The notes beneath the pieces were generated by a model, which searched no databases, was not told where the DNA came from, and saw only the letters and a list, made by a program, of their open reading frames with translations. The position numbers were made by a program, and so were the translations under genes. Positions 11,578 through 23,031 of a stretch of DNA of 64,000 bases are shown piece after piece. Location: assembly GCA_020740775.1 (NCBI GenBank), contig JAHEWK010000007.1, positions 744,001 to 808,000 of the forward strand, in the 5' to 3' direction. Positions within the stretch are counted from its first letter, which is position 1. Each line of letters starts with the position of its first letter. Source of the DNA: Ilyonectria destructans. Its lineage: Eukaryota > Ascomycota > Sordariomycetes > Hypocreales > Nectriaceae.

Positions 11578-12801
11578 GTTGCTGGCTGCTGCCCGTGGAA
11601 TTTCTAAATAGAAGATGCAAAGAAGAGTTTCGCAATGGTGTAGCAAAGTGAGGCTTATGTTGACAGAAAAGGAGAAGAGAGAGATGGTCGATAAGACTCC
11701 AGCTGCATAGCCACGAATTAATCAGCTGATTAGATGCAGGCCAATCATGTATCGTTATCCCATATTCCCACCATGACCGAGCAGGGATTCCAATTATGAC
11801 CTGCTGTTTGCTGCTTAGCGGGCTGTTATGCCCCTCACTCCAAATGTACACAGGTCTGCCTCGTTAGGTACTCGCTTTAGAAATCAACACAATATGTTCG
11901 AGTATTAGCTTTCGGCCTTTGCTGGCTCACCGTATAATCCAGGGAATATCGTGAACAGACGGTGAATTTAGGAGCTATTCAGTCCATGAGGGCGTAAAGT
12001 GGGGTGTTATAGGGTAAGTGTGGGCCGACGTTGAGCTGCACCTAGATCCTGCTGCATCCATGGGGTCAGAGTCTCAAGGATCGGTAGTTTGTACCTATTG
12101 AGGAAGCTTAGGGAATGACCCCCTATAAATAGAGTGGGTAGGCGATAGGGACAGTGAGGCTTAACGCGTGCCACAATTGGAACGAACTTGAGGACTAGTA
12201 CGCTGGCCTGGTGGCCGTCACTACACTTTCGCGTTTCGCCCGGACGGTCGGAAGAACGAGTTCGAGAGTACTTCAAACCGGAAAATCTGGGCATTAGGGG
12301 CGTTTATATCTGCCATAGCGCCAATCTCAACTCCGAGGCATCATACTGCAGCTGCAAAAACCAGTCCGAAGAGGGCGTTCTCTCGCAGGCTAGCTGCGCC
12401 ATGCTACCTCAGGTCCTCCACGCAGTAATCTCGGTGCTACGCGGCAAGGGTAAGCGCAGGTCAAGAAGAAGCTACGGCAGGATGAATTTCCTTATTGGTT
12501 GAGCTTCTATCACCTAGGATAGAGCCAGATTTCGTACCTCAACTTGATGCTTTAAGTGATCCATCTTTGCCGATTTCTTTACCCGCTCTAACAACCCCTG
12601 TCCTCTCTTCCCCGCCATCGCCAGAAGAAGAATGGTTACCCCGGACCTCCGCGATCTTAGCCCCGCAATCTGAGACGCCTCCTCATTTCCACCGCACGTT
12701 GTCCTTGCTTCCTCTGATCGACAACGCGACACGAAGGCACAGTATCAGCGAACAGAATTATCCCTACGTGTTCCTGTCCGCGACCAGCAGCAACCAGAGA
12801 T
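11578..12801. promoter_or_regulatory. Long divergent intergenic region, GST / Zn2Cys6 regulator
   Basis: 1.2 kb between two divergent start codons. There is no supported gene. It must hold the promoters of both the GST and the regulator; no operator could be assigned by eye. Confidence 0.4.
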
Positions 12802-15552
12802 ATGCCCGGCTCGCGCCGCCAAGGGTCTCAGCGGAGCCATGCCTCCCCACCAGCCGTTGAACAATCCACGTCTAGTGGTGCCAGGGGGCTGCAGAATGCA
12901 AGAGCACGTAACGCATGCATGCGGTGTTACAAACAAAAGTTAAAGGCAAGTTTATTCGCATCTTTTGGTATGCGTCATCGAGGGAGATCGCCACTAACAA
13001 CCAGTCATGGGGAACAGTGTGATAATGAGAGGCCATGTGCGCTTTGTACTCGTTCCAACATGGAATGCAAAGAAAACAACACAAGAAGAAAGTAAGTCAT
13101 GACATAAGTAGTGGACAAGAACATTACTTACTGTATCCATCTTAAAGGCGGCATCGCAAAGCCACGTCCCCTGCAGATACCCATCGCCCGTCCCCTCAGC
13201 CTGCACCCGTTCAAACATTCCAGACTATCCGAGACGCCATACATAGCCCAGACGTCCCTGCAAGCGATATTGGCCCACCGTCTCCAGTGTCTGAAGCACA
13301 GACTAGCACCCGAGTCGTGACTCAGGACAGTCCGAACTCATACCGACTATATTTCCATGTAGGTAGCCATCTTATTATCCTTGGCCGCCCCTTCGTAGCT
13401 CACGGGATATTCCTAGATATATGACCACTGGCATTCCCCTTCAAGCGCCATTGAAAACACTGAATCGACTTACAAACCCACTCCACACCCATCCGCCTCC
13501 TCTCGCACACAGGAGAGGGTTCCAGTCGTGGACCTGGTCAACATGCAGTTACCACCATCGGAAATTGCATCTTTACTCCTGGATTCATACATCCACAACA
13601 CCCATTGGTATCAACTCATAGTTCACGAGCCGTCATTCAGGTTGGAATTCAACGAGATGATCCGATGTGGGTCTATTCAACCCCATCGCTTCTCATTCCT
13701 CGTACTTTCTATGGTCGTTCTTGCCATGGGCTGTACCTTTGCCAACGAAAGAACCATTGACCAAATCAGTCCTGGCTTTGATGTAAAGGCGCTCCAGAAG
13801 AAGATGATTCGCAAAGTTGAAGCAAACTTCCTCGAGATATTTGATATCCCGACGATTGAGTCTGCACAGGTGGGAACTCTGCTGACGACATATTTGGGCT
13901 TCCACGACAACAGACCAAGACGTGCTTACGTCGTCCTTGGGGCGGCCTTGAAAGCGGCCTTGTCTATTGGACTGCACAATGAATCATCCTGGAGAGAAAT
14001 AGATCCAACTCAAAGAGAACTACGCAAGAGATGCTGGCGGACACTCTGCATTTCAGAGACGTATGAATGCCTGGAAACCCACTGGGAATTTACTAATACT
14101 CGCTAGTTTCATTGCTGTAAATTGTGGAAGACCTTCCCTCATCAACCAAACACACTGGGGGACGAAAATGCTGCGAAATATCGATGACACGCAGATAAGA
14201 TGCCCAGGATTTGACTCTACCGAGCTTTTGGAGGACGGCTCCCGCCAAGACATAACAATCCTATCCTATCAGATGCACAAGTTCAACCTCTACAAGATCA
14301 TGTTCGACATCATGGAGATATTCTATCGTCAAAAGGCCACACCCATCCAGCACATTGTTGATCAAGCCAAATCCATCAGAGAGCGACTAGCTGCATGGAA
14401 AAGGAACATTCCGCCTGAACTGACACTGTCATCTTTTAAACCAGATCGTCTTGAACCAGAAGTCAACGGAATGATTGAGGTGTTCCAGGTCCAAGCTCTT
14501 GCACTCGAATTGCTTTACTACAACGCTCAGATCATCCTGTGCCGTCCGTTCCTGACGTACAATTCAGCTCGTCACTTGGACATCAACAAACCTAGCACAC
14601 CAATCCATTCGTCTGACATCCCGCGTGCGGTAGAGGGTACGGCCGTGAAAGAGATTGATCTGGAATTTTATCAGATGTGCAGAAGTGAGTGTTGGGAAGC
14701 AGCCATGAAGACGACAAAAATCCGCGATTATCAAGATATCCTCAGGTGGGCTGGAAGAACGCCCGTTGCTCCGTTCATTGGGATCCATTGCTTCACTGCG
14801 GGAGCGGTATTGTGTTTGTTTGCACTTTCATGTCCCTTGACGGCAACTGCGCAAGAGTCAAAACGAGCTTTGGGGAAGCTTGTTACAATGCCGCAACTCT
14901 TGAACTCACCGACAACTTTGTCTAAGCAGTCGGCAAACATCATGAAGGACCTCTTGCAACTGATCCTCACAGAAGAGATGAAGGTTTTAACGTCTGGAAG
15001 GTTGGACCATATGGACGGTCCTGAGCTTAGCCGAGAGTCCGCCGAGAGCATCGCCCAATCTTCGCAGTCATTAGATGTGCTCGCGGCTTCTCGGCCCGGG
15101 GAAGGCCCATACCCGACGCAGAGCAGTAGAAGCGCTACCAACGACGGCAGGTTGTCATCCTCGATTACTGCGACGGAGGACATAATGGGTGCCAGCCGGA
15201 CCAGAAACGAAGGTCATGTGCCTCCACAGCATCGTCCCATAATGGGTACCGATACCTTCGATGACGCTGTAACGGCTTTACAAAGTGGTATGGATCCCTA
15301 AGACCTCTACTTGTGGCAGCGTGACCAATCTAATGTGTCGCAGTGTTTCGAGATGGAAGAATGAGATCCAATCCACCACAGCCACCTCTGCCAGGTCGAA
15401 CGCAGCATCAAGACGAGTGGCAACCCTCCGATATCGCTCGCGGGTCTGTGGACTCAACGGCATCCCCGGGATATTCAAATCCTGGGGACATGGATCTTTC
15501 ACTGGATGGCGCAACACAAATGTGGATCTGGGACAACACGTTCAATTTCTAG
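12802..15552 (+). CDS. Zn2Cys6 transcription factor, likely cluster regulator
   Basis: 820-aa protein from six exons: 12802-12945, 13018-13091, 13148-13358, 13417-14060, 14107-15287 and 15344-15552. The binuclear zinc cluster is CMRCYKQKLKC followed by CALC and a final Cys; it exists only after removal of a 72-bp intron that begins with GC (GC-AG type), which falls immediately before the third cysteine. A basic linker (NNTRRKRHRK) follows. The middle homology domain is in exons 4-5, with LCISETFIAVNCGRPSLI restored by the 46-bp intron at 14061-14106. The last join (LQS-VFRDGRMRSN) adds a 69-residue tail ending WIWDNTFNF; without it the frame stops at 15301. It sits inside the ligase-oxygenase block and is convergent with the acyl-CoA ligase gene, 30 bp between stops. 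A pathway-specific activator role is inferred from position. Confidence 0.9.
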
Positions 15553-15582
15553 TAGAAGTCTATTTCTTAACGAAGCCATTCT

Positions 15583-17403
15583 CTACAGCTTAGACTGAAT
15601 AGTCTCCGCCTCTTGCTTGGCCTTGTCTACCAAAACACGCCTCAAAATCTTGCCGGCAGCGCTTTTAGGCACTACGTCGACAAATCTAACGCCGCCCCTC
15701 AATTGCTTGTGGGCCGCGACTCTAGCACTCAACCATTGTATAATGCTATTTCCAGTCTCCGGCGTCGCTTCAACCCCTCGTCTTGGCACAATGTATGCTC
15801 TTGGAACCTCCGTGGCACGCGCCTTGTCGTAGACCCCAATGACTGCCACGTCGTCAATATCGTGATGGCTGAGAAGGAGCCCTTCAAGCTCAGCTGGTGC
15901 GACTTGGAAGCCCTTGTACTTGATCAACTCCTTGATACGGTCGGTGATGTAGAAGTCCCCATTCTCGTCCTGGTGCCCAACATCTCCAGTCCTGAAGTAG
16001 CCATCTTCCGTGAGGGCATTCTTTGTCCCGGCAGGGTTGTTGAGATACCCCAGGAAGATATTTGGGCCTTTCAGCCAAAGCTCGCCAGTCTGTCCGGCCG
16101 GAACTTCTTTTTCGTCGGCAGACATGTACTTGGCTACCATGTTTGGAAGCAATGGCCCTACAGAACCCATGGTGCTTTGCCATTGATCCCACACCTGGGC
16201 GTGAGTGGCTGGAGAAGTCTCAGAGAGGCCGTACCCTTGCTTGACAGGCACCTTGATTCTCTGGTAAACACCGTCGACAAGCTCCTTTGTCAATGGAGCC
16301 GCCCCGGAGCTCAACATTCGCAGTGAGCTTAGATCGTAGTTTTCCACGATCGGGTGCTTTCCGAGTAAGAGCAGGACTGGGGGGACAACAGGTGCAATGG
16401 TGATCTTCATCGTCTGCACATAGGAACAAAACTTGTCCAGCTCGAACTTCGGCATGACAACCAGTTCAAAACCAGTGTACATGGAGAAATGCATAAGACA
16501 TACCAAACCTGTCGCGAAATCAGTGACTTTCATCTTGAAACATGATGTTTTGACGTACCATATATGTGATAGAAGGGGAGGAATGCCAACATCCGGTCGC
16601 CAGAATTGTTGAAACCGCCACTCCAGGACAAGTGTTGGCCTTCAGTAGAGTCAATCATTAGAATATTGGAGACGATGTTTGTATGCGATAGCATAACTCC
16701 TTTGGGAAGGCCAGTAGTACCACTACTGTATGCCAAAAATGAGAGATCAGTTTTGGGGGCCTTCGAGAGTGTTCGTTGATGTCGTGAGTCCCCCTGCGTC
16801 ACCCACAGCTCCTTGAAGTGCAAGAACGACTTCTTTTCGTCCTTGGCATCCCCAATTAGCACGATGCGGTCCTTTGGCATTCCGGCAATCTTTGCTGCCG
16901 CACACGCTACTTCCAGAAATTCGAATTGCGTCACCAAGACTTTGGCTTGCGAGTCTTTCAACTGGAACGCGAGCTCATCAGCCGTGTAGGCCGGATTCGC
17001 CGGGGACACTACGCCACCCGCCCAGTGAGTTCCCCAAACGATCGAAGGAAAGTCGATGCAGTTTGGGGTAAACGTCGCCAAGACATCGCCTCTTTTCCAT
17101 TGCCATATCGACTTCAACGTCTTGCCAAAGTTGATTGAGGATTTCTTCACTTGAGCAAAAGTGTACGCGCGCTGCGTCTCAGCATCTCGAAGAATAACTA
17201 TTCGTCGTTAGCCAACCTGTATTTAGGGAGGAGACAAGTAACAACTCACCTTTACTGTCGGGGAATGGTCGATCGGTTCTCTCAAACAATAAATCCCAAG
17301 TATCAATGTCAGGCACATGGATGTCGGGAAAGCTAGTTCTTGTTAGCGAGGCGGCAATTATCTGAACCTTTGGAGCGGCACTGTACCTAGATTTCGTAGG
17401 CAT
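15583..17403 (-). CDS. 4-coumarate-CoA ligase-like acyl-CoA synthetase, peroxisomal
   Basis: 572 aa from exons 17403-17250, 17197-16559 and 16508-15583, all phase-consistent. ANL signature motifs are clear: YSSGTTGLPKGVMLSHTN (P-loop), GYGLSET, YFRTGDVG and the C-terminal PKSAAGKILRR with the catalytic lysine. It ends in SKL, a canonical PTS1, so the enzyme should be imported into peroxisomes. It activates an aromatic or fatty acid to acyl-AMP and then acyl-CoA. Together with the PaaK-like enzyme at 6227 the block has two adenylating enzymes of different subfamilies. It is convergent with the 12802 regulator, and a TATATA box lies about 90 bp upstream of its start. Substrate cannot be told from sequence. 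Confidence 0.93.
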
Positions 17404-17488
17404 CTTGTCGATGCTTAATACAGAGTCAGTAGAACAATTGATCGAGGCGTACGCGGCTCACCTGAGGATACTACCATCCAGAGTACCA

Positions 17489-17494
17489 TATATA
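17489..17494 (-). promoter_or_regulatory. TATA box of the acyl-CoA ligase gene
   Basis: TATATA about 90 bp upstream of the start codon at 17403, followed by a poly-C/poly-G tract. Confidence 0.4.
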
Positions 17495-18324
17495 CCCCCC
17501 CTCAAACGCGGGGAATACCCACACCCCAGTGTATCTACCCCAGACTTGATGGGGTCAATCCACAGGACCGACCATTCGCGGACCTTCATAGGACAGATTT
17601 GCTCATCCAGGGCTTCAAGGATGCCGAGTACCGAGGCTCCTCGGTCGCCCCACTTCTTTCAACTCTGCAGACGCCCGCATTTCAGGATAACCCGACTCTT
17701 CACTATCATAACCCCTGTGCCTGAGACCCGGATTCCCTGTTATAGACACCCGAAAATCCTCCAGCTGTCAATGCAGAGAAACATTCACTTATCAGGGCTC
17801 TGTCAGCCCTTGATGGAATCGCACGACTTCGTATTCTAGTTGAGTATTCCGTTGCATGCAAGCGCCTTAGAGACTCTGGGGTTGATGGGTGATACCTATT
17901 TCCAGCGCGCTGAATTAGGCGCTTTAGCCACTAGCAAAGTCCACTAAAATCCAGTAGGAGTGTTTAGGTCGGTGCAGTGCGAGTCGCCCCAGCCACCAAA
18001 CAGGGGCCAGGAGTGTCCGGAACCTTCGCCTCAACGAGGGGGCATCAAGTGTCTCAACACGCTTCTATTGAAGGGAGCACACAAGAAAAATGGGATAGAA
18101 AGACATGCCGCCGATAAGACCGAATGACTCAGTTGACCGTTGTCTGTGGGAACTCGCGCCACAATCTCAGCACCTGTTCGACGGATAGAGCGGAAAGAGC
18201 AATATGCCGCATGTAATCAATGATGCACACCATAATAGTTTACACAATTCTAGGCTGTCTTAATGTATGAAATACTCAACCGGTGAGAAGAGGCCGTCGG
18301 ACTTTCGGGCTGTCGAGAAGCATT
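17495..18324. other. Intergenic, no gene recognised
   Basis: About 0.8 kb. A 144-codon open stretch ending at 17839 shows no family motif and covers the acyl-CoA ligase promoter, so it was not called. Confidence 0.4.
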
Positions 18325-19031
18325 TCAAATCTCCGGTGGCTTTAAATGGCCCACTTTCGTGCAGCCGGTGGCTTTTAGAGAATCTGGAGCCGGTGGCCGT
18401 AGTCTCGTCGCATCTGGAATCCCCGTGGGGTCAATTACAATCTCCGGCGGCATTTCTTTACAGCACATCAGCTGCAACAGCTCAGCAATACCTTTGTTGT
18501 GGCCGGAGGCAGTAACCAACCATGCAAGTTCTCCACGTGAGATGATTCCTTCATTATCTTTCGGACTAGACATATGTCATCTTCCACAAGCATCCCGGCA
18601 AGGTTCGAGTCAAGTTTTCCTTCGTGGAATGGGCAAAGCGGCCTGAAGTGCAGCAAGCATGGAAAGAACTCGGATTGAAACATGGCCTCGTAAATGGCCA
18701 GCTCGATGACACGGATCGCATATTTGGTACCGCCGACATGGCCGTCTGCGCACCATATTTTAGTTACCTTAGGTACGGATTGCGATACTTGTCCTTGGCT
18801 GAGACAATACTGATGCGCCATTAGCATGCTGAAAGCTCGGAAGCATGGGTGGCACGGTTGCGTTGATTCCACGGAGTCTTTCCTGGATGTTCTGCGGGGT
18901 TTTGAACAGTTGAAGATGCTTCCCTCCACTGCTCGCAGATGGAGGAAATGGGGGAAATTAGCCGAATCGTGGGGTTCCATGGGTGGTCTACTGTACCTAT
19001 ATCTTAAACTCGACTCTGTCCACATTGGCAT
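18325..19031 (-). pseudogene. Unrecognised, possibly degenerate gene
   Basis: Two overlapping open stretches on the minus strand (19031-18468 and 18573-18325) lie in different frames. The second contains ISRGELAWLVTASGHNKG and a following leucine-rich piece that faintly resembles the degenerate repeats found at the C-termini of fungal NACHT or ankyrin proteins. No catalytic motif or reliable splice pair was found. It could be a relic or chance reading frames. Confidence 0.2.
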
Positions 19032-19683
19032 CTATTCCAGATACGCTTCGAGTGCCGCTAAAAGTACAGCCACTACAGGCTTTTGTGTAGCACAAAGAGG
19101 TCACGTAATAAAGGAAATTACAATTAATTAATGCCAGGTCGAGCAGACACAGTGACATTTACGAGGCGTTACCAGCCAGCTAACTTCATGGCCCTGGAAA
19201 TTGAAATGTGGCACCCCAACACGGCCCAGTTTAATACGCCGCACTGCCTCGCGGTCGCCGAGAATCCCGAAACTTCCGTACTCCATCGCGTCGCAGGTTT
19301 TCCACCGGAACATCCGTCGGACGCCACACGAACGGAAACTATCCGACGGACACACACCAGAGGAAAAGGAGACGCCAGTTGCTCCGCGGAGGCTTACTTA
19401 GGGGAGACGCTATTTCCCGCTCCCCTACTTCATGCACCTTGCTGAACTGAAATCGCCTCATGGTGCTCCGTGTAGTTCCCCCGGTGGCACATATTAAGCC
19501 TGGCAACGCCCCATAGCCCCGTTACTTCCGGAGATCTTGCCACACCGCTTCACCACATCAACGACGATCATCAATAGGAATATTTTATTTTAACCCGACA
19601 TCTGTGTTTTTTCTTGTTATTGGGGAATTATTACTACTCTCACATAGAATTACCCCTACTGGGAGATCATTCTCACATTCAAA
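19032..19683. other. Upstream region of the 19684 regulator
   Basis: About 650 bp without a supported gene; it should contain the promoter and 5' UTR of the next gene. Confidence 0.4.
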
Positions 19684-22162
19684 ATGACGACCCAGACCAG
19701 GCGTGCCACGACCCCACACCCATACCTAGTCCCTCATGTCGGCTCACCCGCCTCCGTCCGCAACTATCTCTCTGCTTCCATAGAAGCAGGAAGGGAATAT
19801 TTGAGCGGCCCCAAATTGACAGCCAATGCGCGCGCCCAAACAAAGACCAATGACCCATCTTCACACCTCACCCTGCCGAGAACAGAATTACCGCAGCGCA
19901 ATGGTTCAAGGCGCCGAGCTGCCGCTGCCTGCCTGCGCTGCCGGGCTCGCAGGCTGCGTTGCAACAAGATGGAAGGTGCTCCATGCGCTAGATGTAGGTG
20001 GGATAACACCGAGTGCATCTTGAAAAAAGGCACTCAACTAAAGTGAGTTATTTTGTTCCCTGAAATTCCGTCACCGGGCCCTCATGAAGGGAGATTGCCT
20101 TCAAGTCCATACCACAGGCGTGATCTGGTGCAAGATCGCATGCTAATTATATTATGAATTTAAGGAATGTCGTCTCACCTGATTCAAAGCTCACAGAGCA
20201 CGTCAAGGCTGAATCGGAGCCTGCTATTGTGACCCAAACGGGCATCGAAAAGGACATCGGGATTGGTTGGCGTATGACTGCCCCGTTTCCCAACACACCC
20301 TCTACTGGCAACCTCCCTGCCTTCATACAACCTCTCTCTCCAAGGATAGCTGGAGAAGACATCACCTATCTCTACGACAAAGGAGCTTTGACTCTTCCTC
20401 CCCTCCCACTACGGAATGCCCTCCTTCATGCCTATACCAACTACGTCCACCCTTACATGCCACTGTTGGATATGCACAATTTCATAACAGTCATCAATGC
20501 TTGCGACCAAAATTTCGGCCAGACGAGCCTCTTGTTATTCCAAGCTGTAATGTTCACCGCCGCAGCGTTTGTCGAGGTCGACCATCTCTACAACGCTGGT
20601 TACTCAGACAGGAAGTCTGCGAGACAAGCTCTCTTTCAGAAGGCAAAGGTACATAACGAGCCCCATAACGCAGAATCTCAGCTATAAAACTAGAAATGAT
20701 TTTTCTGACTATATCAAAGTTACTCTACGAGTTTGACTCCGAGTCAGACCGCCTTGTCGTGGTCCAGAGCCTCCTGCTGATGACATATTGGCAAAAAGGC
20801 CCCGACGACAGCAAGGACATGTGGCATTGGGCAGGAATCGCCATTTCTGTGGCTCAAACCATTGGACTCCACCGAGATCCCTCTGCTTTGGGAGAGTACC
20901 CTCGCCAACAGAAATTACGACGACGGATATGGTGGTGCTGTGTCATGCGTGACCACTTGATTGCCTTGGGAATGCGCCAGCCAAGTCGGATTCAAGCTGA
21001 AGAATGCGAAGTTCCGATGCTCCAACAATCCGATTTCGATATTGAGCTGTTGCCAAACGATGTCACTATCCTTCCAGCTGAAGGTGTTTGTCTGCGAGAT
21101 ATCGCCGTACAGCAAGAGTTGGCAGCCCTTTGCATCGCTAAGGCTAAGCTCTGTATCTGCATTGGCAGCATGCTCGCAGTTCAGTATCCCCCGCTTGTAC
21201 GACATAAGGAAATGGGGCAAAATACCGTCGAGAGCACCATGAAATTGTGTCCTAAGACAGGATTGGATAACTCGGAGAGCGTAATGATGTTGGACACTCA
21301 ACTATCCACTTGGGCGGAATCTTTGTCCTCGGACTGTCAGTACCAACCATTGACGACCCTTGATGCGACGAATGGAAGAGAACCCATCGCCCTTCACCGC
21401 ACGTTGCTGCACATGCTATACTACACGACGATCTCAGCGCTACACAGGCCTAACCTACTTCTCCCTGAAACCCATACATCGACAGCACAAGGTCAAATGC
21501 GGGAGCTATCCCAGCTACGAGTTCGAATGGCAGCCTTGAATGTGACCAAAATGGCCACTGAGCTTCACGAGCTTCGCCTCGACAAATATCTCCCAACCAC
21601 CGGCGTCACCGTGATGCTCTTTGCCATGGTCGTCAACGTTCAAGATATGAAGGGCTTGGCCGACGATTTGCGCGACAATGGCAAGCGCTGCTTCTACGAA
21701 TGCATGCGGGTTCTAGAGAAGCTCCGATACATCTACGATGCTGCCGATTGGGCGACCGTCTTGTTAGATACAGCGATGCGCACGCTGGGCGTCCACAGCA
21801 ATCCTCTTCCGGTGTCAATCCAGCAGGGCGTTACGGCATCTAAATCCCTCAACACCAGCCCGGCTGGTTCATCAGACTCAACTGAGGACAACATCTTTGC
21901 TGTCCTGCCGCATTCAGACAATGAACCTCTTTGGTTAATCGATCCAGCTGCACAGGATTTGACAGGATCAGAGACCGGGAGCATGGGTTATAGTGCAGGA
22001 TGGACGATATCAGACCCCTGCGCAGACGGTCAACAGTTATGCTCACAAGGCCTCGAGCGGCCGCAGGATTTGGAGGACATCGATTGGAGTGCTGTCTTGG
22101 AGGACATGGTGGACACTAGCCAGGATATTGAGTTGTTGGATGCCTTTAACAAGATGGGTTAG
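19684..22162 (+). CDS. Zn2Cys6 transcription factor with fungal_trans domain
   Basis: 761 aa from exons 19684-20042, 20165-20648 and 20720-22162. The zinc cluster is in exon 1: CLRCRARRLRC, then CARC and a final Cys after RWDNTE. Exon 2 carries YVHPYMPLLDMHNF, the start of the middle homology domain. The 71-bp second intron joins ARQALFQKAK to LLYEFDSESDRLVVVQ, restoring a continuous domain with QTIGLHRDP and RRRIWWCCVMRDHL. This architecture resembles the cutinase-regulator (CTF1-like) group, though the resemblance is by memory only. An acidic, aromatic tail ends at TAG 22160-22162. It lies 2.3 kb from the acyl-CoA ligase gene, on the other side of a gene-poor gap, so membership in the left cluster is uncertain. 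Confidence 0.9.
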
Positions 22163-22180
22163 ATAAGAGTATGATTTAAA

Positions 22181-22581
22181 GTGTCAAATTCCATTCGGCA
22201 TTCCAACGCCGACAGGCTTCCAAGTCTTGTGTTGAGATTTTCGGCCCTCTACGGGTTCGCCCTGCTCGCCTTAGAACTACTGTGTTGTCGTCGAGTAGAG
22301 TCTGTACTAGTGTTACCAACACCAACCTTTTCCGGGTTTGTATTTGTGCATTTCCTAGCGCTGCTAGGTTTCCATGCCGTCTCCATCACAGCTGCGGACC
22401 CAAATCTGAAGAGATTTTGCCGCAAATAACAGGGCAGGCTCGAAGCCCTCCGGGATGCAGTCGCAAGCAATGCGACTACTGAAACGGATGAAGAAGAGCT
22501 GGATAACATAGGCCGGAACAGGGCGTGGCTGTTAGAGCTGCTGAAGCTGCTGGAGAAGGCTCAAGAGAAGGCTGCTTCATG
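22181..22581 (+). pseudogene. Open stretch with one in-frame TAA, unrecognised
   Basis: One frame is open from about 22181 to 22581 except for a TAA near 22428. After that stop the protein-like part has alternating acidic residues and a leucine-rich end (LLELLKLLEKAQEKAAS) that could form a coiled coil. It sits next to a 17-G tract and a long inverted repeat, so it may be the end of a decayed mobile-element gene. No transposase motif was found. Confidence 0.2.
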
Positions 22582-22636
22582 AGTCATCCGGGGGCGGAGG
22601 GTTTCTGGGTCGAAGGTTTCCTGCAGGCGAAGGATT

Positions 22637-22653
22637 GGGGGGGGGGGGGGGGG
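22637..22653 (+). repeat. 17-base poly-G tract
   Basis: An uninterrupted run of 17 G. It may be a real homopolymer at a mobile-element edge; such runs are also prone to length errors. Confidence 0.8.
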
Positions 22654-22706
22654 CAGTCATTATATATTAAGGTTACACTTCAATTCACTTCGTTGAGCAA
22701 TACAAT

Positions 22707-23031
22707 CTCCGTTGACCCTACGGCAGCAATCAATTATGCCACCTAACATCCAATTTCAACCACATCAGACTATCTCCTTAGCCTTAATCAGAATCTCCTA
22801 TCAGCACTAGAGCGGGTTCAATGCTTCAAGAATCCCGCTGAAGCTGAAACCGAATTAGTCTCGCTCAGTGACCTAGATCGAGGCAACCTAGCAGCGCTAG
22901 GTTGCCTCGATTGAACCCGCTCTAGTGCTGATAGGAGATTCTGATTAAGGCTGAGGAGATAATCTGATGTGGTTGAAATTGGATGTTAGGTGGCATAATT
23001 AATTGCTGCCGGGCTCGTAGGGTCAACGGAG
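22707..23031. repeat. Long imperfect inverted repeat (fold-back element)
   Basis: The left arm at 22707-22822 (116 bp) is the reverse complement of the right arm at 22910-23031 (122 bp), apart from a 6-bp insertion in the right arm and about three C/T-type differences. The 87-base spacer ends in a second perfect hairpin, 14-bp arms at 22879-22892 and 22896-22909. The arms are AT-moderate and non-coding. This is the structure of a fold-back or MITE-like element, or a recent inverted duplication. Clear target-site duplications were not seen. Confidence 0.85.

Noticed and set aside
15613..16326. Antisense open frame of 237 codons over the acyl-CoA ligase
   Set aside because: It overlaps the conserved ANL motifs and has no recognisable domain.
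17405..17839. 144-codon open stretch upstream of the acyl-CoA ligase
   Set aside because: No motif, covers the TATA box and promoter, and has no splice partners.
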